Positions 42,652-54,332 of a stretch of DNA of 64,000 bases are shown piece by piece (position 1 is the stretch's first letter; every line of letters begins with the position of its first letter). The notes beneath the pieces were generated by a model. That model ran no database searches and had not been told where the DNA came from. It saw nothing but the letters and a program-made list of their open reading frames with translations. Location of the stretch: the NCBI GenBank assembly GCA_016490735.1, contig JAEMWC010001445.1, positions 1-64,000 on the forward strand, written 5' to 3'. The stretch comes from Pachyseris speciosa. Its lineage: Eukaryota > Cnidaria > Anthozoa > Scleractinia > Pachyseridae. The translations under genes and the position numbers were made by a program.

Positions 42652-45600
42652 ATGATTTTGGATAAATGTAAATTGGTCTCGCTGAATGTCAGAGGCATAA
42701 ATAACTTTCGAAAAAGGAGGACAATCTATACTTGGTGTAGAAAGCAAAAGGCAGATTTCATATTTTTGCAGGAGACGCATTCAAAACACGAGACTGAAAG
42801 ACAATGGAAAAATGAATGGGGAGGTGAGATTATAATGTCGCATGGAAGTGCCAATTCACGCGGTGTTGCCATTCTTTTAAGAAAGGAGTTGATTGTATCA
42901 TTCATTCAAAGATTTTAGACCCAGTAGGACGCTATGTAATCCTGAAGGCAGAGATTAAAGATAAAATATATTTACTGATTAATATTTATGCACCAAATAA
43001 GGATGCCAATATTGTCGAGTTTTTAAAAGATTTAGGAACTACCCTACAAAAAGAAAATTTGGATGAAGAAGAAAATATCATTCTTGGAGGAGACTTTAAT
43101 TGTCCTCTTAATACGGTGCTCGATAAGAAAGGAGGTATACTTTTACCGAGAAAATCAGTCGTAGCAACCATCGATTGTTTATGTGCTGACCTCGACCTTG
43201 TTGATATTTGGAGAGTAAAAAATCCTTCCACGAAAAGCTATACTTGGAGTCAAAACTCGCCGATGATTCTTTGCCGCCTAGACTACTGGCTTATTTCGAA
43301 TAATTTACATGATTTGGTGACAACAACAGATATCATTCCAGCAATTAAAACTGATCATGCGGCCATTTCTATAGAGTTTAGTATCAGTGAAAAACATATC
43401 AAAGGTCCTGGCCATTGGAAAATGAATTGTTCGCTGTTGGATGATGAAGACTATGTTAGAGAGGTAACAGCTAAAATACCTATTTGACTAATAGAAGGTC
43501 AAAATGAATTGACAGACAACAGAAGCATCTGGGATTGGACTAAGTATAAAATCAGAGCTCATGCAATCCAGCATTCGAAACGAAAAGCGATGGAAAGAAA
43601 AGAAAAAGAAATGAATCTTCAAAAGGAATTTGCCAAAGCTAAGCAATTATTTGATTCCGACCCTAATACCAACAATGCTAATGCTTTTAATTCGGTGAAA
43701 GAAAAGTTAGAACTTCTTTATGAAGAAAAACTTCAAGGTATCATTATTCGTTCGCGAGCGCGCTGGTGGGAACACGGCGAGAAGAGTACAAAATATTTTC
43801 TTAATTTGGAGAAAAGAAACCATGTTAAAAAACATGTGCGGAAACTGAAAACTAGTGGCTCGACTATCACGGATCCTTTTAGTATTCTTTCAGAACAAAA
43901 ACGTTTTTATCAAGAATTATATACAAGCCAGATTAAGAGAGCAGAAAATACGCGAGCGACGGAGCATTTCTTGAATAATTTAAATATCCCTAGCCTTACA
44001 GAACAACAAAGGCTATCATGCGAGGGCAAAATAACTTCAAGCGAATGTGCTAAGGCACTGGAAACCTTTCAACTCAACAAAGCCCCAGGAAACGATGGAA
44101 TTCCAGTTGAATTTTACAAAACATTTTGGTCGCTCATTAGCGATCCTTTTATTAGGTGTGCAAATGAATGTTTTGAAAAAGGAGAAATGTCAAGTTCTCA
44201 GAAACAGGCAGTAATTACTCTAATTGAAAAGAAAGGAAAAGATCGCTCCTTTTTGGAAAATTGGAGGCCAATCTCTCTTGTTAATGTTGACGCAAAAATT
44301 ATGTCTAAGGTTCTAGCGACTAGGATAAAAAATGTTCTACCAGATATTATCCATCATAATCAAAGTGGCTTTGTTAAGGATCGCTATATAGGTGAAACTG
44401 TACGATCGATTTTTGATATAATGGATTTTACTCTTAAAGAAAACATCCCAGGTCTAATGATTTTTATAGACTTTCATAAAGCATTCGACAGTGTAGAGTG
44501 GAATTATCTTGTTACCTGCCTGGAGGCTTTTTGTTTTGGTCCCGACTTTATTAGATGGGTTAAGACACTGTATAAGAATATACAAAGTTGTGTTATTAAC
44601 AATGGTCTTACAACAGACTATTTTGCTTTGGAACGAGGAGTGAGACAGGGCGATCCCTTGTCTCCCTATTTATTCGTGGTTGTAGTTGAGACTCTTGCTT
44701 TAGCAATTCGACAAAATACAGCGATAAAAGGTATCTCGATTGGTAAAGAGGAAACAAAGCTTCTCCAATACCCTGATGACACGACAGCAGTTCTATCAGA
44801 CAGAGATTCTGCGCATGCCCTTTTTAATCTTCTGGATGTTTTCAGGAAACTATCAGGTCTTAAGATAAATACGTCTAAAACTGAAGGAATGTGGGTTGGT
44901 TCCTTAAGAAATAACAAGTCAAAACCCTTTGGTATTAAATGGAGCGGCAAACCAATCAAAGCCCTTGGGGTCTATTATTCCTATGATATTAAATTGCTGC
45001 ACGAAAAGAATTTTATCGAGAGGCTGGACAGCGTCAAAAAACTTGTAAATCTCTGGCCTTCAAGAGGTCTTACAGTTTATGGAAAGGTGACAGTTATAAA
45101 GTCTTTAATTATCCCTAAATTTGTTTATATTTTGTCACTTCTGCCTGCTCCAAAGGAAATCGTCCAAGAATTGAACCGAATATTATTTAAATTTTTATGG
45201 AAAGGAACGGATAAAGTAACAAGACTGTCCACGATAAATGTATACGAGAACGGCGGACTAAAAATGATCGATCTTGAAAGTATGATAAAATCATTACGGC
45301 TAGCCTGGCTGAAAAGAATTTTTGGAGAGAATGACGGTGCTTGGAAAAGCTACCTTAGAGTTTCACTTAAGCGCTACGGTGGTCTATTTTTATTTTATTG
45401 CAACTACGATATTAAAGACCATCATGTTCCTTCCCTTTTTTATTCTGAGTTACTTCAGTGGTGGTCAGAATTTCGAGACGGTTATGATACAAAAAAAGAA
45501 TGGCAACATATAGTGTGGAACAACAAAGAGATACGAATAAACAATCAACCCATTTTCTATTGAACTTTTTTTGAAAATGGCATAATTTACGTAAACGATC

Positions 45601-46605
45601 TTTTATTTGACACAGATACCGCAGATTCCTTTAAGATTATTTCAAGCAAAATAGGCGGCAAAACTAACTTTTTAACTTGGGCAGGACTTCGTCACTCCAT
45701 ACCATTATACCTAAAAACCAAGGAAAGCACCCTGTCCGAAATGTCCTTATTGGTAACGATAGATAACAAAGACTTTGATGTGTTAAAAAAGAAATCTAAG
45801 GACTACTACACATTAATAAAAAGCTCAAAAGCTAAGCTTCCAAACAATTCTCAATATCTGAGACAAACTTTTAATTTGTCAGAAGATCACGTGAAAAAGA
45901 TTTTCTGGCTACCGCATAAGGTGTCCTTTGAACCATACATAAAGGCATTTCAATACAAAGTCCTTAATTCACTACTATTTACTAATACAAAGTTGTTTAA
46001 AATAGGTTACATCTCAGACGATAAATGTTCGTTTTGTAAATCAGAACCAGAAACCCCTCACCATCTCCTTTTTCATTGTAGCCTTGTGAAACCCTTTTGG
46101 AAAGATTTCGAATACTATTTCTACCTACTGAAAAGGGAATTCGTCCATCTTACTCTGCAAGATGTCATAATTGGTATTATCTATGCAAATTACCCTCTAC
46201 TGAACTACTTGTTACTAGTCGCCAAAGTATATATATGGGATTGCAGAAGAAGTCTGACTCCTCCTATTATAAACGCCTTTAAACTTAAGGTAAAAATTAA
46301 GTATGAAACCGAAAAATTTATATGTGTTAATACTAATAACATGGACAAATTTAATAAGAAGTGGGATTTGTGCATGGGCTCTGTACCTTAATTTCCCATC
46401 TGCTTATACTATGTTTTTAGAACTGTATTGACTGTAACGTAATTGTTGGGTAATATGTAGCTATGTAGGCATTAGACAAATATTGTAATGTAGTGTAAGT
46501 AGCTAACTTTAGAATTGTAATTAATGTATGTATATCTGTTGTAAATATTAAAAGAAAAAAAAAGAAAAAATAAAAATAAAAATAAAAAAAAAAAAAAACT
46601 TTCCT
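42652..46605 (+). mobile_element. L1/Tx1-like LINE, near full length, inactive
   Basis: ORF2 is readable from 42652 to 46391. It has an AP endonuclease (LVSLNVRGINNFRKR, IFLQETHS, ILGGDFNCPLN, DHAAISIEF), a reverse transcriptase (NKAPGNDGIP, FLENWRPISLVN, IDFHKAFDSVEW, GVRQGDPLSPYLF) and a C-terminal zinc-knuckle (CSFCKSEPETPHHLLFHC). A frameshift near 42915 and in-frame TGA at 43485-43487 and 45561-45563 break it. The catalytic box is YPDD in place of YADD. A poly(A)-like tail (AAAAATAAAAATAAAA) ends near 46600. No ORF1 or clear target duplication is seen. Confidence 0.85.
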
Positions 46606-49600
46606 GTGATGACAAGTAAAATTAATCCTTAGGCGTGCTTCTTTCTCTCGCGAATTTGTAAACGTATCAAAGCGCTGGAGCCGATTTGTTTTTTTAGTAA
46701 TACGATGTGTTACAAGAGACTAAAGCATATAAGAATTTAGACGCGACCAAGTTAGAAATCTGAAGCATTTATCAGTCGATCAAACAGAGTAAACCGACGT
46801 GAAATTATGACACATGGTACAATAACAAAGCTCGATCTCTCATGGTCTTGCATTAAATCAGATTAAATTCGCCCTCGCAGCGACCGGCAAAACGTCCTGG
46901 GAGAGCGGTCAGAAATTATCAAACACCGATGGTATAGACTGCGCCAACTAGTAGTTTTTCTTCAGTTCACGAGATGCGGACGGCAAAATTATGCAACTTA
47001 TTACCTAGCAGCTCGCTCGATCCACTCGATCCACTCCCCCAGGATCTCGCGCGGCCATTTTCTGTCACGCAAAGCGGACTAAGCGCATCACGCACGACGG
47101 ACTAAGCGAAAGAGGGACTACTCGTAGTCTATTGTTAATATACGTACTTAGCGACCACGCGATAGCATTTTAAACCTCACCCCAGCGCCCCGGGGTTGCA
47201 TGTGAACGCCAGCTTTTTTTGACCAAGGGTAGGTGAAGTACCTCCCATTCCCGGGGTTCACCACCGCCATGTGAAAAGGCCCGTAGAGAGTGCTCGTAAG
47301 TGAATGTATCCAGGAGAAAAAAAGCGAGTGGCCGACGTCGGGAGGTGACTGTTTCTTCACTGTATCAGGTCTATAATCTGATAAATACACTGGCCTTTTG
47401 TTTTAGTTAACGCTAATACAAGTCTTTGAAGTTTTACTTACTCAATTATTCTAAGTAATTTGTTCTACTACCTGAGATTGGGAAAAGCTGTTATGAAAAT
47501 AAAGCTCAAGTTTAGCTCCTATCTCCGTCATTTCGACATGCCACGAGCATGTTGAAGCATGGAAGAGATTACAAGAGCGGTCTGATTACTAGTTTTTCAC
47601 CTGCATTTGCTCGCGAACCGCAAAAATTAGATTGACCCGTTGATGGAATGTTACTGTCTTAAATCTTGGGATAACAAAGTGTGTTTTAGAGTACAACGTA
47701 GGCCATGTTTGATTTGTCGTCATGTTTGAAAGCCGCTTGTCAAATTAAACTTGTCATACATAAAATGGGCCTGTTATCTTTGACCAATCTGATTTGCAGC
47801 CGCGTTCGAGGATTGATTCGCGGGCTTGCTTGGAGGCGGCCTTCTCTCACTGGCATGTGAAAGAGTCAAACAAGGTTGCCAGCTTACGTGTTAAGAAAAC
47901 ATCACAGGCCAAGGTTGACGGAAAATTAATGCAATCCTTATAAGAAAATAAAGCTAAAGTTAAAAGAAAGTTCCTTGTTTATAAGGCCATAAGTCTGATG
48001 AATGAGCGCAAAATATTTGACGGGGATCGTCTTTAGACAAAAACGGACAATATCTCACGCATTTGTCCGAAATGTTTTTTAAACGTACAAGCGAAATGGT
48101 GAAAAGAAATTAATTGCAGCCATCGGCACTGATTTCATTAAACAGAATTCAATAGAAAATTTTTCCTGTTCGCTTTGTGTTGCTTAGTATTAGGTAATAA
48201 TTGTTATTATTTGTATTCAATATACAAACTAATAAAATATACAAAATTCTTGGCAATGCTGTTTGATTTACAAATTTTTAACTATTTTTTCATATTTGAC
48301 TGAAAAATCACGCAGTTGAAGATAAAAATTGTTAACCTCTATACTTCCTATATCGCAGGCCAGTTTTCCAGCACAATAATAAACTTTTAAAGGTCAGAAA
48401 TACTGTACAGTGCCGTGGTAAACCTTTCAACCCAGAGGCAAATGAAAAATCCGTGCGCAAGATTTGCTTAATTCAATGATTATGCGAAAATGTAACTTCT
48501 ATCTTTATTGGTAACCTGTGGCCAAACATACTCCTGCCTCGCTCGTGAAAACATTCCCGTGGAAAACGCGAAGCGAAGTGATAATTTTTTGAGCGCGGTT
48601 TTCAGACAATAAAGATGCCCCTCCGCCAATGCAAAATCGAGCGCGTTGGATTTCAGACAGATCAGAAATGCAAAATGGTTGTTATATTTGAATGAATTAT
48701 AAACCGCTACATTTCTTAGAGCTAACTCGGTTCTCCAATATTTTGGTAAAACCTGAGATACGTCAGTAAATCAAAAACTCAAAAATGATGGTGGCAAAAA
48801 AAAAACAAAAAACAAAAAAAAATTATGATGACACTGAATTTCGGGTGAACATTTTGTTTTGCATTAATTGCGAGAGGTTCGAGCACTTAAATGAAAGCGT
48901 AACAGCGTTCCTGACAAGATTGAGACTGTTTTCAAATCGCCGCAGGGAATGTTTCACACAGAAATATTTGCTTTTTTCAGTTATTATGCCAGAAACGAAT
49001 TTCTGATGGTAGCCAGTGGCCAGGGATACTTTTACTTTACTCCTTAAACTATTCCAGTCCTGGAAACGCGAAGCGAGATGTTAGCTCATTGAGCGCTTCA
49101 AGATTTGGCCGACACCTAAAATGACCGACCGACATCGATATCGGCTGCGTTTAATTTGTGAGGCGTGAGAAATTCAAAAGGTTTGGTAGCACTTGAGTAA
49201 AATACACCTGCTGTGAATTAATAAAAATGAAGGTTTTATATTGTAAATATAACGACTAACTAATGTTCCGTCACTAGATGTTTTAAGTGTTAAGAACCCA
49301 CCTGATTTGAGCTCGAGGGAGGGTTATCAATTTGGACAAGAATACGATGGTCAAGCTTAATACAGCAGACAAGATAAAAAATCTCCTAATGTAAACATGC
49401 AATCCTTGCGGCGGTATCATACTTTTTCTTTTTCGACAGAAATCACGTAGACTTGCTCAGTTATAACGATCACCGACGTGGCGAAAGTAAATAACGAGTG
49501 GTGGAGAGATGAACTTTGACTCGTTCCAGGTCCAACCCTCGTACATCTCGAGGGAGGAAAGAACTGGACCTCAGCAGCGATACCTTTAGATCTGAGCACG

Positions 49601-49683
49601 ACAACGAGATGTCCATAGCTGAGACGGAGGCTGGGCGCCTTGTGAGCTTTAGATAATGTAACGAGTGTTCGTAGAGAGAGAAT
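46606..49683. other. No gene seen
   Basis: No exon, domain or RNA gene was found. A pair of similar phrases (GGAAAACGCGAAGCGAAGTG near 48560 and GGAAACGCGAAGCGAGATG near 49062) suggests an old repeat. A minus-strand frame at 49417-49788 has no recognisable product and overlaps the next MITE. Confidence 0.4.
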
Positions 49684-49900
49684 AGAGCGGTTTTCAATTG
49701 AGTGTCGTAAAATCAAAACCAAAGCAATTACTCTGACCAAACACAATAGAAGTAAGCAGTGCATTGAACCAATCAGAATACGAAGCAATTACATGTTGCC
49801 GGCGCAAATCCGCGGGTTTTGCCAACCAATCATAGAGAGAAACAATGAAAAACAAACGCAAAGCCAGAATTACTTTCGACACAGAAATGAATACCGCTCT
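49684..49900. mobile_element. MITE with AGAGCGGTTTTCAATTG end
   Basis: The left end AGAGCGGTTTTCAATTGAGT and the right end ATACCGCTCT pair partly, with CGACAC/GTGTCG inside. The interior has repeated CCAATCA boxes. A partial inverted copy lies at 22808-22914. Confidence 0.65.
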
Positions 49901-50813
49901 AACTGTAACGAAAGCTAGCCGTTTTCAAACCACTGCTTTACCAGTGGCTTGATCAGTGCTAAGCTCCAAGCACTATTCATTGTTTAACTGAGGCTTTGTT
50001 CTTTCAGTGACTGCCTATAGAAAAAAATGTGGTTCGTTTTTCAGTTTTACCAATTACTCAGGATGATGAATAAACACTACATTATGTAAACCTTACAAGG
50101 CGTCCAACTCCCTTCTGAACTGTGAAATCTTGACAATTGTAGGAGATTGAAAACGAGTACGACTTTTCGCTTGCTTTGGATAATCACTTGTGACTTCCAT
50201 TTTGTTCGTACAATCTCCTTATAATTATCTGCTTTTAGGCAATAAGTAAAGCCCAGCTGTGGTTTTGAGGAGGTTGCATGAGTGGCTTTATATTTGAGAA
50301 ATGAATGGTAAACGGCATCAATTCGAGCAATAATTAATTAATTTATTAATAATGTTCGATTGGTTATCGCTTTAAGCTTGAATTAGTGATGTTTCTATCA
50401 GGATATGCCCTTGCTATGGTAAAGCACTGTGTCGAAAAATTTCCATAACGTGTTCACAAATCTGCCTCATACCACTATCATCATAACAAATGAGTGCTCG
50501 TTCTCTAGCCGTTAAACTACACAAGCTGGAAAGTTCTCGAAACCGGTGTGAGTCACCTGAAACAATAGACCATATTTTCTCTTCGTTTACCAGCGTCATA
50601 ACTAATATCATGTGGGATGTTGGGAGAACACGAAAAATGCTAGTAAATCAAAAGCCGAAGGAGCGTGACTTATTATGCTGCTAATTAAAGTCTAGTGCAG
50701 TGCTTATCGCGATAGCTTGTCCAGGCGGTGGGAATTAAAATTTATTTCACGACCAAATTGCTTATTCTCATCACACTCATGATGAGCGGGAAAACCAACC
50801 ATCAATTTCACGT
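49901..50813. other. No gene seen
   Basis: AT-rich. A 65-codon minus-strand frame (50414-50611, containing SLCSLTARERALICYDD) is the only coding-like item; I do not recognise it and splice signals are unclear. Confidence 0.35.
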
Positions 50814-50952
50814 ACAAGCTTGTTAGCCCAGTTGGTAGAGCACTACACCGGTATCGCAGAGGTCGTGGGTTCGATTCTCGTACAAGCTGTTTATTTTTTT
50901 TCAGGCTTTATTTCCACTACTGCTTAAGTAGTGTTCATAGCTGCGATGATTA
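50814..50952 (+). mobile_element. tRNA-derived SINE
   Basis: The head (TTAGCCCAGTTGGTAGAGC, then GTCGTGGGTTCGATTCTCG) has clear A- and B-box regions. A short tail contains CACTACTGCTTAAGTAGTG. The anticodon arm does not fold as a tRNA, so it is not a working tRNA gene. Confidence 0.7.
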
Positions 50953-51169
50953 TTCAAATATTCAATTTCACGGTAAGTTACACAATTCCTCTAACAAAAC
51001 CCAAAAGCGATCCAAGAACAAGAAATAAGCATTTTGGTTGTATTTTTTTCCAGAAATTTTAAGAATTCGTCTCCCCAGTTTTGTATGAGTGAAATTAAGC
51101 TATGTTAGGTATGAGTTCCTGCGCGCTCAACACTCCGCTATAACTGTAACTCGTCCCTGTATTATGACA

Positions 51170-51476
51170 GGAGCGTACAAACTCCCATACTAAAGCCTAC
51201 GTCACGGCATTTTTACAGACCGATCTATTTTTAGATTATCTTTTCCTGCGAAAAAGGGCAACGAGGATGGCAACGGCCACGAGAGCGCCACATAACAATA
51301 GGTTTAATGAGCGAAACACAAAGGCTCTGCACGTGCAGACACTTGTGGCACGTGCAGCGACTTGTGATTGGTCATCGGTGCTCCTGCGGGAGTCTGATAT
51401 TGGCGGGAAATTCAATCTAAAAATAAATTGGTCTGTGAAAACGCCGTGACAGAAATATAGGGCAGTTGTACGCTCC
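51170..51476. mobile_element. MITE, about 307 bp
   Basis: Outer arms GGAGCGTACAA and the complement are followed by GTCACGGC and CAGACC...TTTATTTTTAGATT on both sides, giving arms of about 75 bp with gaps. The interior has CACGTGCAG-rich sequence. Confidence 0.7.
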
Positions 51477-51905
51477 TAGTGACGTGCTCCTGATTATGAT
51501 TACGCATATTGTTAAAAAAAATCGGCTCTTGATTGCAACTTGATTGGTTTAGCGCTATGCAGTATGTGTCGTTGTACCATGTCTGAGAAATATTGACCAT
51601 ATAAATAAATCGTTTTCTTGTCGTTCTTGAAACAAAAAAAAAAAAAGAAAATCACAGCGAAAATCGATCAAACATTTCTTGTTAGTTTTTGAGGACACGA
51701 TTATTTCACTTGGGCTTTGTGAATATGACATCATGGTAACCTACTCGGTGCTTCAATAACGCGGTTTTTCCACTTTAACTAGCGCTCGCGAAATAATTGT
51801 TGATTATACTCGTATTAGATTCTGAAAGATATGAACCGTTTGCCTACTTATCTTCTTTCCCTAAAATCACCTTATTGTTACATTTAATAATTACCTACTG
51901 GTTTA

Positions 51906-52175
51906 GGGGAGCAGGGTTGGCGCAGTGGTGAGAGCACTCACCTTCCACCAATGTGTCCCGGGTTCGATCTCCCGACTCGGCGTCATAAGTGGGCTGAGTT
52001 TGTTGGTTCTCTACTCTGCTCCGAGAGGTTTTTCTCCGGGTACTCCGGTTTTCCCCTCTCGCCAAAAACCAACATTTGATTTGATTTGATTTAGCATTGA
52101 TTTGATTTAGTCTCCCCAATTAGTATAGCATCTGTGCTCAGCTAGAGACTTTAATAAAGTTATTATTATTATATT
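51906..52175 (+). mobile_element. tRNA-derived SINE, copy 1
   Basis: The head is GGTTGGCGCAGTGGTGAGAG followed by a B-box CCGGGTTCGATCTCC. The body has TTTTTCTCCGGGTACTCCGG and a TGATTTGATTTGATTTAG stretch, and it ends in a TTATTA microsatellite. It is nearly identical to the copy at 58619. Confidence 0.85.
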
Positions 52176-53073
52176 ATTTATTATATTACTGGATGTCCTT
52201 CTCAGAAGGCGGTCAAGATAAAATTGAAAGTAAGCTATGGTCTGAAGTGGTATTATTTGCAGTTTTATTATCAATGCTTATTGTATACCTTTAGAGTGTT
52301 CAAGAAACCAGTTGGTTAGTTTCTGAGATCTAGTGAGGTTCGCATTTTAGGCACCACAGTGGACGGACGGTTTTAATCAAAAAATGTATTAAGTTCCCGA
52401 ATATATCACTATAGGCACTTTTAATATATACGTTTAATATGGCGATGATCATACAACATTGTGGATTTGGATGATTTTTATTAAAGGTTTTTTTTTTCAC
52501 TTCAACAATTTGGTTTTCAGACTTTTGAATTCTCCGAAGACAATCCGTTGGGAACTTCAATGTTGGGGAAGTACTTTGGCCATAATGTCCCTCAACGACT
52601 TTGCTATATTTAACAGAAACAAGCCATTTTGATTGTTATGCAAATATCAGATCATCTTGAAAACAAAGAGAGAATAAATAATTGATATTTATTTATTCCA
52701 GTAATTTGGAAATTCTGAATCCCCCGCGTCTGTCCTCATAATTGAACACGAAATGCATGTTGTCGTGTTGCATTAACTCTAAGAAGTTAAGCGTTTGAAC
52801 TAACCAAGTTACGTCGCAAACTTTGTCGCCGTTAGGATACTGTGGAACTATCTAACAGAGCGAGGAGGATTCTATATTTTGGTCTAAGGGGACCATAATA
52901 CAAGATCTACAGATCGAACTGTAAGTACAAAATTATGTCGCAAAAACGTTTGCATCAAATGTATAAATTGAATTAACAAATAATGCATTGCTTCTTGCAA
53001 TTTATTTTTTGTATCACTTTTGCACTCTATTTCTGTATTGATTTCCTTGCTTTCCCTGTTTCAGCGGTCCAAG

Positions 53074-54219
53074 ATGGATAGAAGCTTTTTCATCCAGTAC
53101 ATATTTCTAATATCATGCTTGCAGAAGGTGTATACGCTAAATAGAATATTTATTTGCGGTAAGTCGATGTCGGGATGTAGACACAGCAATTTTAGCTGGA
53201 AATACAAACTGGGAAACTTGCAAAAGACACATCCATTACTACTACTTAACACTGTATTTTCATCAAATATATATTAGAGACAATTTACACAACCTGCGTA
53301 TAGCATCAGCTAATCTTCGCGGGTATTAGTAATAAATAAACACTTAACATTATAAGCGTCCTCCAGATTGCTACAGTTAATATACACATGAAGACATTAA
53401 TTCAAATCGTCGCAGTCTTTCGGCTTCAGGAATTCATCTCTTATGGGTAGGTTCCCATCCGATTCGATCAACAAATCTTAAACATCCTGTTCAGTTTCAA
53501 AACACTAAGCATTCCAAGACACCTGCAATGATTATATTCAAGTTATTGCAGTCACCCAAAAGTGAATCCTGCTTTATCTTTGCAGGTGTCATTGGGGCTA
53601 AGAACGCAGAGTATGAGGCTATGAATACCGCTCTCAACAGCATTTCCCACGGGAACAACGTTTCAATAATCTTGCAACAGATTAACTTATCCGAAAAGAT
53701 AGACCAGTTCAATCAAGGTAAGATATGAAACATACTAGCTCACTTCAGATTAATTCAACTTACTATATAAATAATTTATTGTGCGTTTCTTGACTTGATA
53801 TAGTTTACCATTGCCGCAAATCACCCGATAAACGGAAGCCAGAACGCAAGCAGCCAAGAAATGTTTAAATTTTGATTTATTGTTTCTATCACTCACTGTT
53901 GATTTTTTAAAGGTAATCACATGATTCCAAGAGTAATTTCGACTGAATGAGTAGGTAAAAATTTCAAAGGCTAAAAAATTGCAAGTGCCCGCAGGGCAAG
54001 TGTAATTTGTGGTTTTCGAAAATGCCCGAAGTGCTAATTTAGTCCAAAAGGCTCGAGAAAATCATGCCAAATATTTTTTATGCACATTACTGATAAGTAA
54101 CTTATCAATAATGCATTTCCATGGAGCTTTCGTTTATTTCGTGTCTGTTTCTTTGCGCACTGTTGCGTTATAGCGGAGCTCCGGCGGGCCGGAGGGCCGC
54201 CAAGCGGAGCACCATACCT

Positions 54220-54251
<32 letters not shown>

Positions 54252-54301
54252 AAATTGGCTAGCGGTATTGCTCGTGGGCGCGTACGTACGACGACGGAGT
54301 C

Positions 54302-54332
<31 letters not shown>

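Noticed and set aside
49417..49788. 123-codon minus-strand frame as a gene
   Set aside because: It runs into a MITE that supplies its start, and no family or splice support was seen.
50814..50890. Functional tRNA gene
   Set aside because: A and B boxes are good but the anticodon arm does not fold, and a SINE-type tail follows.
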